Part shown: piece by piece, positions 32,801 through 44,900 of the stretch
How the letters are laid out: the number at the start of each line of letters is the position of its first letter
Numbering within the stretch: the stretch's first letter is position 1
Assembly: GCF_048771995.1 (NCBI RefSeq)
Contig: NC_133024.1
Coordinates: forward strand, 26,118,001 to 26,182,000
Direction of reading: 5' to 3'
Source: Taeniopygia guttata
Lineage: Eukaryota > Chordata > Aves > Passeriformes > Estrildidae
Length of the DNA: 64,000 bases
Notes under the pieces: generated by a model
What the model was told of the DNA's origin: nothing
The model's database searches: none
The model's input: only the letters and a program-made list of their open reading frames with translations
Translations under genes and position numbers: made by a program

Positions 32801-35800
32801 AATACAAACAAAGCTTCTTTGTGATGACTAAAGAAAATGGGTAAGAAAGAGCAAAATGACAATACTGGGTTTACCACAAATAACACTGCTAATGCAGAAA
32901 ACTGATTATTTAATGAAAAGGGAAAGGCATGCAGACTGACAGGACTGGTTATTTGTGAGAAAAAAATTGCCACGTAAATGTACTTAGCACAGACTCTAAT
33001 ATAAATGTTTAATTTGGCTAGAAGTAGTTAGTTCTAAAAATAAAAATTAAAATTAGATTAATAAGCAGTAAAAGTTCAATTAATCTTATTGGAGAAAACA
33101 ATCAGAAATGCAATAAAATGCTATGAATTATTAGGAAAGGATTTGAGAGCAAAACCAAGAGTGCTGTTATGACAATATATAAAGGATTGAGTCTTGACTG
33201 TATGGTCCCCAGTCTTAAGAATATAAATTAACCCAGATATAATACAAAGAAAAGTAAAAAGGACCGTCACTAGTACAGACTGATTGCCACAAAGGGAATG
33301 ATAAACTATACCAGTCCATAAAAGAGAAACCTGAGCCGAGGATACTGGAGCAGGCTCAAAGCCATGACTGCCAAAGAGAAGATGAACTGGGATGAGTGTT
33401 CTGTCTCCTCTAATACAAGGACAAAGAGGCATCACATAAGAAAAGCAGCAGAGAGGTTCAAAACAAACACAGGGAGGTACTTTTACAGCCAACATGTAGC
33501 TCGGGTATGGGACTCCACAAGAGAGTGCTGGCTCTGCCAGAAACCTGTCCTGGTTCAAAAACTGATCACCACACCCATAGCAGAAGGAAAAAAAAAAAAA
33601 AAAAACCACAGTCGTGGATCCAAAATATGAAGACGCCATTTCAACTTGGAAATTCCTGAAGTCCCAGCCCATTGGAAGCCAGGAAAGTATTCTTATTTTT
33701 CATTGCTGTACACTTGCCCTGTTCCAAAACCCTTGGCAGACCCCTGTGACTGGTCACTACTGGAAACAGGCTGGTGGCCCAACAGCTCTTTCTTACAATG
33801 CACTTGGTGGCCTGGTTTTCAATTTTTATATAATGTAGCTTTTAACTTCAAAATGGCAGTTTCTCCCTTTACTTTGAAAAGAAATCAGTGCCAGAAGTAC
33901 CCTTATGGTTGTCTTTTTTCTTCATAAAACAGAATTTTCTTTAATCAATGAAACTTCCATTATATATACAGTATATTTTTTCTTTTAATGAGACAGAAAA
34001 CACCCAGGCCTCAGTGAAGATGTATGCAATTTTGTCCACTATAAAAGTTAGAAGTGCATGGGCAAAACACAGAGCACCTGAAAATGAGTTTAAGGACAGG
34101 CAGAAAGAGAGAATGCATGGAAACAGGCTATGGAAAATTTTGAAGAATCACAGGAAACATACAAGTAGAGTAGAAGGGAGGCATCAGTGGGCCAAGAAAG
34201 GCTATGAGGGCAAACAGGATGATATTTAAAGTAAATGACAGGTGGATGGGCACACAATAGAGTGAGACCTATAATTCTTGGGGGGGGGGGGGGAAGAAGA
34301 ACATGATTTTATTGAAAATATAAACCTTATCTATAGAGAGTAGCATTATTGACAACTTGTAATGACATGCAAATAGGAAGGGGAAAACATCTTCAAAAAG
34401 AAATCCCACTGAAGGACACTTCATCCAGTATCTTATTTAACTGAAGACAATACAATGAATTTGGGGAATCCAATAGGTTTTTCTTTTTTTGCCAGCTGAA
34501 TGAATAATATCACACATAGTATCCGATTTACACCAAAATCTGTGCACCTCTATTCTTAAGCCGGAAATACACTTTTCAGGTTTGCTAGCTGCTCTGAAAC
34601 TGCCCATAAGTCAACAGTTTACATGTCCTACCTAGGTCCTAAGATAGTAAGTAATCCACAGCTATAGTCAAGGTACTCCTTCTCCTCAGTTTTAGGTGTG
34701 TTGTCCTATAACTGCTAACTTTAAGCCTACTACCAGGGTTTCAAACCTTTCAAGTGGTAAAAAAAAAAAAAAAAAAACAAACCCAAGACCAAATCCAAAC
34801 CCTTCTGGAAGGTAACTTTGCACACATTGAAACTTTCTGACCACAAATTAAGAACTAAGCCAACATTACAAGTCTAGTGCAGCCAAGTGAAAGTGTGTAT
34901 TACTAGGATGCTCAAGTATTTAAGGATAAACAGTCTGACTTCGTAACCTCTACAGAATTTATAGCCGTGTCACGATGCTGAGTGACAGCACTCCACTGTC
35001 CCAGCTTTACCACACATCTGCTTATACTGGATAGCCATTCACGTCTGGCAATCAGGTTATTCGTAAAACTCTCCGATACCTTTTACAAGTTTTTCTCCCA
35101 CAAAATCACAACGGGAAGCTTAAAAGTCTTACCCTACGAAGCCCGGGAAGGCTACAGAAGATCTACCGCAGAGCTGAACTTGCTTTTATACAAATCTCGT
35201 GGTTTGGGGCGTAGTTACAACCCTCTGATCTTTGTTCAAACGCCCGCAGAGTGGCATTTGTGTGCACCGGCTGCACAGCAAAGCGGGGGCGGCTCATCCC
35301 CGGCCCCCGCACAGCGGCGGAGGGAGCGGAGCAGCTCCGATCCCGGCCCGGGCGGCCCCGATCCCGGCCCGGGGCTCGGTGCCCGCACCGCCCCGCGCGT
35401 TAACGGCCGCGCCGCGGGCTTCAGGGAATCCGCCACCGTTCCTGTAAGCCCAGACGCCTTTTCACTGAGTCAGGGATAAATCCCGGGAACGGCGCCAGAG
35501 AGCTCGGTGCCCAGCGGAGGGCGGGCAGCGGAGGGAGGGAGGCGGCGAGCACAGCGGTGCCGCTGCCCGGCTGCCCCGCGGGCACCCGGCGGATGGCGCG
35601 GCTCGGCTGCCGGACCCGCTACCGCCGCTCTTGCCGCTCCGGCGCCGGCACCAGCCTGCCCTGCGACGACGACCGCCCGCCTCGCCCTCCCGCAGACTCC
35701 CCGAGCCCTGCCCCTCCGCTGCCCGCCCCGGCATGGGGCTGCCGAGAGGCGAGCCCCAGCCCCCCGGAGAGGGCGAGCAGAAAGCGGGCTATGCGCAGAG

Positions 35801-36037
35801 CGGCAGCCGTGGGGAGCCCGACGGCGGCCAGGAGGGTCGAAGAGAGCCCGGGCCCGAAAACTCGACGGTGGACACCGCTCTGCGGACCCGCAGCGGGCCG
35901 CAGATCCGCGGGACCGGAGCTGTCGCCGGGCGAGGCGGTGTCCCGCCGGCGCACGGCCCCGCTCCGCCGGGAGCGGCGAAGTCCCAGCCGTGACTTACCG
36001 TCCGCAGCGAGGTGCGGGGCAGCGCCGGGCTGCGCAT
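20807..36037 (-). CDS. TNFRSF1A: TNFRSF1A, TNF receptor 1 (death-domain receptor)
   Basis: TNFRSF1A is a cell-surface receptor for TNF that signals through TRADD to NF-kB or cell death. Ten coding exons on the minus strand: 35999-36037, 26580-26781, 26124-26252, 25671-25817, 23721-23802, 23328-23395, 22992-23114, 22622-22659, 21688-21847, 20807-21108. They sum to 1290 nt, 429 aa plus stop (human 455), and every phase joins. Exons 1-2 give a signal peptide with hydrophobic core VILIFVCVL. Exons 2-6 carry four cysteine-rich repeats; [12 protein letters not shown] matches human DTVCGCRKNQY. Exon 7 encodes the membrane segment ([19 protein letters not shown], about residues 226-244). Exon 10 encodes the death domain (about 331-415), with [20 protein letters not shown] and [14 protein letters not shown], diagnostic for TNFR1 rather than the TRAIL receptors. 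The gene looks intact. Confidence 0.95.
27467..27506. repeat. Perfect 12-bp inverted repeat (hairpin)
   Basis: GTCATGCCAATC at 27467-27478 is followed, after a 16-nt loop, by its exact reverse complement GATTGGCATGAC at 27495-27506. It lies in TNFRSF1A intron 1. It could form a stem-loop or be a remnant of a small DNA transposon; there is no further evidence for either. Confidence 0.8.
30002..30480 (-). mobile_element. Old CR1 LINE fragment (ORF2 region)
   Basis: The plus strand resembles the antisense of the CR1 reverse-transcriptase end. It has CCCTCTGGACACATTCCAGG, CTGCTGCCCCCAGCACCCCC, ATTGAACAGAACTGGCCCTG and GAGCCCTGAGGAACACGGCT, in the order seen in avian CR1. The match is patchy, so this is an older copy than the one at 17.2 kb. 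The element runs on the minus strand, inside TNFRSF1A intron 1. Confidence 0.7.
34280..34293 (+). repeat. Run of 14 G in TNFRSF1A intron 1
   Basis: An uninterrupted G14 on the plus strand, hence C-rich on the coding strand of TNFRSF1A. It is G-quadruplex capable and prone to sequencing error. Confidence 0.9.
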
Positions 36038-36260
36038 GGCTCCGCGGCCCGCTACATCCCCGTGGCAGGGTCTCTCACGCCCAGAGGAAGCCTCCTGAGC
36101 CCTACCCAGCGCCGGCCGGAGCAGCGCGAAGAATGACTACCCCGTCTCCAACTTCCTGGCAGCGGCAGCAGGAAAGAGAGCGGCGAGCGGGAGGCGGCCC
36201 GGAGCCGCGCCGAGCCCCGCCCGCCCTCCGCCGCGCGAGGACCGGCGTCGGCAATATTCC
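35270..36260. promoter_or_regulatory. CpG island, TNFRSF1A promoter and exon 1
   Basis: This is about 1 kb of CG-dense sequence. The only coding exon I can place in it is TNFRSF1A exon 1 on the minus strand: ATG at 36037, 13 codons ([13 protein letters not shown]), then a strong GTAAGT donor at 35998. Several long open frames on both strands here are products of high GC, not genes. The transcription start should lie just right of 36037. Confidence 0.75.
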
Positions 36261-37291
36261 TTAAAAACACAGATGGACGAGCTGAAGAAAAGCAACGGAT
36301 GGTGCATCGAGTGGCTAAAGGCTGCTAGAAAACACAGGGGAAAGGAGTCAGAGGAGATCTGCTGAAATCTTAAAAGTTCTCGACGCAGGAGTATTTCACT
36401 CTTCGGCTGTACTTTCCACGTGAAAATTAACCATGTACTTGTGAGAAAAAGACTTCTTGCATCTTAACAGCCTTAATTTTAAAGAAAGGCATTTTGCAGC
36501 CACAATCCACATTTTTAGAGACTATATGACCATCCTGTAGTTTTAAATTTAAAGCACACATTTTCTTGCATGCTCCAATGAACCAGCTGTACAGATAGTG
36601 CAAATATAAGCAAAACCAACATGACATTCTGTGTAAGCCCTGCTTCATTTAATAGATCCTTTTAGCATGTTTGAAAAACAAAAATACAGCTAGGAATAAG
36701 TGGCTAAATGATAAAGAACTCCCCTTCATTTGTTGCCCATTTAGACTTCCCCTTGCTTTCTGGAATTGTCTCTGTACTCTAGTAAAAGACATTAGATCAA
36801 GCTACTAAGCGTTGTTTTGGAAGAATTTGCCCATTTCAGTACAAAATGGGTACAATTCACACCATGGACTGCCTAAATTACTGCGGAGAAATCCAAACAC
36901 CTCCACAGACTGATCCTACAATGGACTTCCTCATCTGCTGTGTGGAAGCCAACGACGGCATGTGCACAGGAGAAAACAAGGAGGGCACTTTTCCACACTT
37001 TGTCTTGGAACAGCTGTGACTTCCCAGCTGCAAGTCTCAGGAGGGAAGGAAATAGCAGAATAACCTATTATCAGATCGCAGCCATCTCCAGGGATAGAGG
37101 TGGAAAAGATTTTTTTCCTGTTCATTTCCTTGCCTCGAATGAGGACAATACAAAATTAGCCCCTAAAGGGAAAATTCTGGCACACATTCTGTGAAGGAGG
37201 AAATAATGTTTTTAATGGGCTGTTTCAGGTTTAGCACTTGCTGGCATGTGAGTGGATGAGGCAAATCCTTCAATCTTCCTGGAGCTTCAGC

Positions 37292-37325
<34 letters not shown>

Positions 37326-37512
37326 GGCAAAACCCAGCCCCATTTCCCTAGAACTACATAAATGTCAGAAAAAATCCCTGTGAATCTTCACATTTGACTC
37401 CTCCCAAGTTCGGGGAGGGACATCTCACAGCCTGCTGCACCTTTGACATTTATACCAATGCACATCTACTTCCCACATTTCACCAGAACTCCAGCTCCAG
37501 GCCTCTCTCCAG
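36261..37512. other. Intergenic, TNFRSF1A-CTC1
   Basis: This is AT-rich DNA between the TNFRSF1A CpG island and the LTR. It contains a run of 28 A at 37295-37322 followed by GGGGG, perhaps a retroposon tail. No gene was recognised. Minus-strand sequence next to the LTR (37400-37512) could be a short internal retroviral remnant, but I could not identify it. Confidence 0.5.
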
Positions 37513-38568
37513 CATTGGGTTTGCGCAACCAGGTTTTGGTAGCAGGGGGACAATTGGGTGACTTCTGTGAGAAGCTGCCAGAAACATCTCCTATGTCTGG
37601 CAGAGCCACAGCCAGCTGGCTCCGAGACGGGGTGCACCGCTGGTGAAGGCCAAGCCCATGAGAAATGGTGGCAATGCCTCAGTGATAACCTGTTTAAGAA
37701 GGAAGAAAAAGTTATTGCGCAGATGTAATTGCAGCTGGAGAAGAGCAGAGTGAGAACATGTGAGAGGAGCAACTTGGCAGACATCAAGGTCAGTGGAGAC
37801 AGAGGAGATGAATGTGCTCCAGGCACCAGAGCTGAGATTCCCTTGCTGTCATGATGAAGACCATGGTGAAGCAGGGTATCCCCCTGCAGCCCATGGGGGT
37901 CCATAGGGATGCAGAGATCCTGTTGTAACCATGGAGGAGCCCCATGCTGGAACAGGTGGATGCCTGAAAGAAGGCTTTGGCTCCGTGGGAAGCCTGTGCT
38001 GTAGCAGGGACCGGCAGACCACTGGAGCGAGGAGCCCACACTGGAGCAGGTTGCCTGGTGGGATTTGTGATCCTGTGGGCACTCTCGCTGCAGCAGGCCA
38101 TTCCTGCAGGAGTGCACCCGTGGAAGGGCGGGTCACGTTGGAATTGGAGCAGCTCCGTTGCCCGCGGTGAAGGCTCACACTGGGGAAGGCCGTGGGAGGG
38201 ACCTGCCGGAGCAGCGGGGCAGGACCCGTCTCCCTCCCTGAGCAGCGGCACCAACAACGTGTGGCGAGCCGACCGCGACCTCCATTCGCTCTCCCTGCGC
38301 CGCTGTGGGGCGGGAGGGTCGCAAGGGGAAAGGTGGTTTTAAGATTTATTTCTCATTATCCTGCTCTGATTTTGTCCGTAGTAAATTCAATTACTATCCC
38401 CAAGCTGAGCCTGCTTTGCCTGTGACGGCAACCGATTTGTGATCTCCCCCGGCCCCTGCCTGAACCCGTGAAGCTTTCGTTTTATTATTCTCCCTCCCGT
38501 GCCCACGGGCGGAGGGGAGCGATCGAGCGGCGCTGGGCGCCCGGCACGGCCCGGGCCTATCCCACACA
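37513..38568 (-). mobile_element. LTR, same avian ERVL-type family as 4023-5069
   Basis: Read on the minus strand, this block parallels the LTR at 4.0-5.1 kb piece by piece: a start near TGTGTGGGAT, then GATAATGAGAAATAAA, the repeated 'ctgctccag..gtgggctcc' units, ACCATGGTCTTCATCATGAC, AGCTTCTCACAGAAG and an end near AAACCCAAT. Orientation is opposite to the first copy, so these are two separate insertions. No clear flanking duplication was found and the ends are approximate. The start of the LTR becomes GC-rich and runs straight into the CTC1 promoter. It is a fossil with no viral genes seen. Confidence 0.75.
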
Positions 38569-39010
38569 CGGCCCCGCTCCCGCTCCCGCTCCGGCTCCTC
38601 GCCGTCCCGCGCGGAAGGGGCGGGGCCAGCCGGGGAGCGGCGGTGGCAGCGATTGGGCGGAGGGCGGTGAGGGAGCGGAGCCCGGCGCGCGCGCGGCGCT
38701 CCCGGCGGCTCCCGCGCGCTTCCCGTCGCCGCGGCAACGGCGCGGGCCGCGCGCGCTGTCATGGCGGCGCCCGGCGCGGCGGTGAGTGAGGGGCCCGGGC
38801 GGCTCCGCGCCCTCCGCGCCGCCCGGCGCTCAGACCCCGCTTCCCTCCTTTCCCCCCGCAGGAGCAGCGCTGGCTGCAGGCGGCTCGGGACTTCGCTCGC
38901 CGGGCGCTGCCGGGGCCGGATGGGCGGGAGCCAGCGGCGCTGGAGGCGGTGCTGCGGTGCCTGCGGACCGCTGGCGGCGGGACGCTGCCGCTCGGCTACA
39001 GGTGACAGCG
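38460..39010. promoter_or_regulatory. CpG island, CTC1 promoter
   Basis: This CG-dense segment covers the last 100 bp of the neighbouring LTR, the roughly 190 bp between the LTR and the CTC1 start codon at 38761, and exons 1-2. The first exon encodes only seven residues and is followed by GTGAGT. Confidence 0.8.
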
Positions 39011-41941
39011 GGGCCCTCCCGGGAGCTCGGCACGGCTCGGCCCGCCCCAGATGCCGGCTGTGGGGGGATGCTGTCGAACGGGGGTAAAAGAACCGCACGC
39101 GTTTCTTTGGCCTCGGCACGGCAGCTCCCCGGCTGGATCCTGCGGGCCCGCACGGGAGGATATTCCTGGTGTCCGAACCTCTTGGCCAACTGAGCTCAGC
39201 GTTCGAGTGTGCGCTCTTAAAAAGGAGGATCTAGGATAACGTGGTCCATATTTCAGTTGATAAAAGGCTTTTGGGTGCTCATCATCATGGAAAACATGCA
39301 GCTCGTTGAGAGATATCCATATTGGAAAGTTTGGCTTGTCTGCATCTGTTTCTTCTTCCAACTCGTGGAAGAATTAAAATCTCTGGTACAACTAGTTTTT
39401 GTGAGAAAAGGTCAACTGGAATTGATTAGGGATTTGTGACCTTTAACTAATAAATGTAGGTGGTTGATCTTTCACACCAGCTAAACTTAGCTCATTTAGG
39501 CCATATTTTTTCCGGTGTATTTATGGCATTTAAACCAGACTTTGCTTCATATTCAAGAGAATCTATATAGAAGAGTTGAAGGTACTTCTGTGGGGCCAGT
39601 GGTCTGTTTGTGTGCAGTGTGCTACATCCACAGCTAACCACCAAGCTCTGGGGCACAAGGAGGGAGTCTGTTTGCTTCTGTATGTGATCACCATGAGCCA
39701 GTGTCCTGCTGTAGTTCTAGTTTCTCCCAAAAAGCACTCAGCACATTTGACAAAAACACGAGCAGCACTGTGCTTTTGTGGATCATAGGTACCAGTATTA
39801 TTCCTGCTGGTGCTCTGTCTCTGAAGATGGAGCAGTTTCAGCTGATGGAATTTTCAACTAATCCCCTGTTCATTTTTCTGCAAAATGTACAGCATAACTA
39901 CCTACGTAAATTTATGTCTTCTGATTAATTTTTCTATATCTAATTACTGCTCGTTGCTGATTGAGACCCATCATTCATCAGGACTAGTTTCTTGCTTTGA
40001 ACTTTTGATCCCTGACTAATAAGTGAAACTCTTCAAATTCACATCCTTTGAATTTTATTATGTCCTGCTACTGAGCAAGTGGGTATTGTGACTAGAGCTC
40101 CAGTTTCACAACCTAAAATTGTCAGTGAAGCTCACTGGAAACCAGTAACAAAATCACAGGCTGAAGAACAGTTTATGTTGGCTCTTTCAGTGTTGATATT
40201 AGGGTACTTTGCAAACTGAGTTCTTCATACACCCTGCTCTATTCTTGCTTCTTTCTTTCTTTCTTTCTTTTTTTTCCAGTTTCATCTCCATCTCTGACCT
40301 GCAGCATCAGCAGCACATACCATGCTGCAGCCACCTGAGCTGGAGCACCAATGAATTTAAGGAATGGTCTCATCAAGGACAAGGTGCTTTACCTGTGCAG
40401 TGCACTTTGCCAAGGACTTACCTGATCCTGGTTGGCTATTTAGCAGATGGAAGGCAAGAAAACAAAGAAGAAGTGGTAGATGGTTGCCTATATGTGAAGG
40501 ACAATACTGGGATAATTCCATGTGAGGTATGTCCTCAGTCATATTGAGGAGTTCTGTGTTTATTCCCACTTCTGGGGCAGTGTCACAAACCACCAGGGGC
40601 TTCAGCTGTTCTGCCGGAGTCTAGTGAAGGAAATAACATGTCTCTGTGACAGGAAAACAGCAAGCTGACATCATGGGCAGAGGATACAACATGTGAAATG
40701 TGCCTTTGCTAGGAGAAGAAATGCTGAATGTACTGGCATGGAAAAAAGAGACAGCCAGTACAGTTCTATTCTGTTCACCACAGTACAAGGTGGCCTGGGA
40801 GACTTCTGCTGAATTCCAATTAGTGGAGCAGAAATAACTTTCTGGAGAGTTGTACTATATGTTCAGTGATGCATTGGTGTCATGCTTTCAGGAAATAATA
40901 GCTTGCATGACAGTTGACGTAAAAGCCTCATGAAGGTAATTGCAAGTGGAGTCGAGATAACAAATAACCCCCAGAGTGGTGGTGACAGAGCACTGAAGTT
41001 GTGCTTTCCAATGAGACAAAGTGTAGGAAAAAGTTGTATTGGTAAGAACTTCTAACTGAAAACACAGGAGCAAAAGAAAGCAGGCAAGAATTTTAGAAAA
41101 AAAGTCTGAAAATAACTAAGCCTTTCATTGAATTAATTACCACCTTTCTGTGAGGTTATGACTATAAACAGGAAGTTCTAGCTGTAGAGTTCAGTAAGTC
41201 TGTGGCAGATTTGCATCTGGAAGGACAGAAGTTCTCCATGCAAGCTAAGAGAGTGGGCAGAAAACACTGTTTTTATTTAGTGATGAAGCCTGGCAGTAGG
41301 AGAGGAGTTTGTGATGCACATGCAAGGCTGTATTGGTAATGAACACTCTAAGTAGTGCTGAAAAAACAAACTGAAACTCATCTCAAGCTTCAATCTCATT
41401 ATCTTTTGGTTTAGCTCTTGCACTTTGAACTGGAGTGGCTGGAGTCACTATTTGTCTTCCCAAGCTGGTCATATATACCACAGACAGACCAGAGTGCAGC
41501 AGGGTACTTGGAAATCCTGGTGGATCCGGTGCCAGTAAATGCCCCCAAGGAAGTACTTCACAGCATTCCAGTCACCTCCCCAGTGTCAGCTGAGCCACTG
41601 CTTACCTCCAGGTAAACATCTACCATGCCCAGCTCCTCAGAACAGTGTTGCTCTGGCTTGGCAGGTAACAAGAAGAGCACTTGGCTTAGAAAGAGACAAA
41701 TTATATTTCTGCTCCACATGGAAACATAGCAGTGAGTGATGGAATTCAAAGTTATACAACAAAACCACTTTTCTTTAATCATCTGTTTTCCAGGAGTTTA
41801 TTGGAGGTTTTTATTCTGTAATTTGAAAAAAAAGGGATGAATTTTAAGTATTTCTAGATGTAATTTCAGATTATACAAAGAATATTATAACAGTGTTAAT
41901 TCCACTGCCTTTGAGGCTAAAATTCACTGTTTTGATTAGCA

Positions 41942-41979
<38 letters not shown>

Positions 41980-44900
41980 CCTACAGTGAACCAAAAGTAT
42001 ACTTGAAAGTAATCCTGTATTTTATTATGATGTTAATGTGTGCCACTGGTCAAATTCTTATCTGACTACTGAGATAAAAGTGCTAGTGAAATGTCACCTG
42101 GTAGAAGTACCTGTCTTTTAGTTTACAGAATGTGAAAATGAGCTAATGGAATTGCAAATCTTAATAAGTTGATAATTTCAACTTGATAAGATCATGTTTC
42201 ATCTTCTTGAGTAGAGAATTCTTGGTGTAATTTAATTACAATAATATGTCACTAGCCATGTTGCTTTCATTTCTTTTTAGTTATTTTTTGTTTTTATTTG
42301 GTTTATCTGCTTCTAAGAAAGTAATTTTAAGCTTAAGTGTTTGATTTAGCTCAAGGGACCTTTCTAAACAAGAAAACTATGTCCATATTTCTGTATATGT
42401 TCTCAGGCTTTTAACATAAAGCTCCTTTGTTATTGACTGATATCTGACCAATTTTCCATATTGCAACTAAAATGTTACCAGTACCAGTGAGGTGCTGGTA
42501 CTACTGTGTGTCTACTGCTGGTTGGGGTTTTTTTTAAGTCATAAAGTTAGATAATTGTTTAGATGTTTTGGACTTAAGACTGGTTTTGTTCTGAGTAAGT
42601 GGGATGGTTATATTCAGGTCCAGTAGGACTTGAAATGAAAATTTCAAGCATAAATTTTTTTGAAATTAAATTGAAAAACTGGAAATCTTTTTTAATCATT
42701 TGAAACAGCAAACACAATTGATTCAAGAAATATCATCTCTCTTGCCTCTCATCTGCTTTCAGTTTTGCTTCTCTATGTGTCAAGTTTCTTAAAAAGAGTC
42801 TATTGTTGCTTTCAGGCCTCTTGTTTATAGGCTTACAGCTTCCATAGTGTCATGTTCCATGGACATACAAATCCGAGTGCTGTTTTCTGCAGAAGAATTA
42901 CTTGTGACTTTTTTCTTCTCCTTTAGACCAACAATTAGTTTCTTGTTTGTGGTAAAGCCTTTTATAAGCTGGCTCTTGTCATGGAGTGTGTGAATTTGTT
43001 ATTCTGTTCATTCTGTTTTCAAGTACTAAAATGTCAAAAGGATTTAGTATAGAAAAGTTAAAGTACAAATTTTGTAGCCAAATATTGTTCTGAAAACCTC
43101 TCTGAGAGATTGACCATATTGCTTTGTTGGATCTGTTACTCCCAGAAAGTACATGGTACATATCTGTTTATTTTGCCTTTGGGATACTTTTGAGCTTTCT
43201 TTCATCTCTGATTTCAGTTGCCTCTTCAATTGCCCTCTAGGATTCCATGTAAGAAAAGATCAAAGCTTACTGTAGCAGGGGAATTGACCAGACTTGGGCC
43301 TCTCCTTCGTATTCACCACAAGACATTCTTCTTTCTGTTTCTGAAGTGCTTTGCCTCTGCTGTTTGTGTCCCTGTGCTGGTGCAAGTAAGTCCTTGGAAT
43401 TTTGCTCACAAATTCAGTCTGGGTCTGTGTATGTGCTAGCTGATTAATTCTTTGAAGCTTGCCATTGGTTTCCTAGTTTGATTTATTCTTCCTTTTACTA
43501 GTGATATCTTTTTAATTGCACCCAGTGTACACTAGTCTTGGTATGTACAAAGTCTAGTTCTGTGCCCTGCTGAAATACAGTCCTCCCTCATGCCGTTGCT
43601 GTGTCCCTGAATGTCTTACAGATACAGTCCTTTTGCTAAGAGTGTGAGCCAATCCTCTGGGTGGAAAAGGGTTTTTTGGGTGGGATTGTTTAAGTCGGGA
43701 ATAATTTTTTTCACTGGAGTTGATGCTGATGTTGCTTTTTGTTTCTCTGCTCTAGAAACCCAGCCAGCTGTTGTGGCATCGTGTCTTCCAGCTGGGTCAG
43801 AGGTACACAATCACAGGCCTGAGTATGTCCAACCTGAAGAAATCTGGACAAACAATGTTTGTCACCAGTGTTTCTTCTTGCCTTCTGCCCTGCTGTGCAG
43901 AGCAGGTGAGGGAGCAGCCACTGAACAGTGCTTCACAAGGAGAATCCACTCAGTCTTCTTCCCTTGAGACTGCTGAGCAGCTCAGTTGCTCCTTGCAGCT
44001 GGGGGCTGAAGAGGAGAGGCCAAGACCAACCAAAGAGTCCAAGATTATCTCCTATGTGGTAAGGATTTATAGGCTTAGCCTTCACCCACTCATCACTGGG
44101 GTTTCAGCTCCTGGCCTGCAAGGACCATTATTTTCTTCATGAGTTTATTTTCTTATTGCTCAGACCTGTGAGAGAACCATGTGACTCTCTACAGTCCTCT
44201 TACTTTCTGTTTGTTTTCTGTTTAGGGATTTGTCACCAAAATACTCAATGTCCAAGCTGGTCTCTTTTTACTGGATAACCAAGTCTGCTTGTGCCTTGCT
44301 TACCAGCCTCTGCTGAACTTTGCACGGGGACTCCGACCAGGAGCCTGTCTGGAGGTACGTTGAGATTTGCAAGGTCATGAAGTATTCAGTGGAAAAGACT
44401 GAGGCCCTGGGGATGGGTTGTGAGTGTTTGGGTCAACAGAAGGCTGTGGGAACATGGGAATTATTTTGGCAAGTATCTGGAACAAAACTGGAGATCTTAC
44501 TGCCTAGACTCAGTCATGAGAGTTGATATAATTATTATCTGATTCCTCCCAAAACTGTGCTCAGTGCCTCAGGCCTGATTATAGACAATCCAGTAGAGTG
44601 AGAAAGGATTTAAGGTGGAGTAACAGTTTTGGGAAGTAGTAGCAGACTGGCTGTGTCTTCTCTTACACTCTGTGTATCCCAGCTCATCGACGTCCACCTC
44701 CTGCAGAAGCCTCTGGCATCCTTCCCGTTCGCTGTACTCGGTGCTTGCCTGAACAGCATGGTTGTGCTGAAGAGTTTCTCAAGGCTCAGCACCCCCTACC
44801 AGCCCCTGGCCTCTTCAGGAAATCTCTATTTACAGCTGCTCTTCCACTTCAATCTGGGAATGCCACTGTACCTCTGGCTGGTGAGCCTCCTGGAGACATT

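Larger units (their letters stand above)
26782..35998. other. TNFRSF1A intron 1 (9.2 kb)
   Basis: This AT-rich intron contains a CR1 relic (30002-30480), a perfect hairpin (27467-27506), A-runs near 33588-33604 and 34760-34776, and a run of 14 G at 34280-34293. A short plus-strand ORF at 27781-28038 includes [19 protein letters not shown]. It is not a protein I recognise and could be a decayed retrocopy or chance. No other exon or RNA gene was found. Confidence 0.6.

Noticed and set aside
35507-36264. Two plus-strand open frames of more than 200 codons in the 35-36 kb CpG island
   Set aside because: They are Arg/Pro/Ala-rich translations of CG-dense DNA with no recognisable domain. The only exon with support is TNFRSF1A exon 1 on the other strand.
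37295-37322. Poly(A) run as the tail of a SINE or processed pseudogene
   Set aside because: No retroposed body or target duplication was recognised beside it; it is kept only as a simple repeat.
37425-38257. Minus-strand ORFs of 155-230 codons
   Set aside because: They lie inside the second LTR and mirror the frames in the first copy, so they are not host genes.
38394-39193. Minus- and plus-strand open frames across the CTC1 promoter
   Set aside because: They are shadows of the GC-rich promoter and CTC1 exons 1-2; no homology is recognised and the real CTC1 exons explain the conservation.
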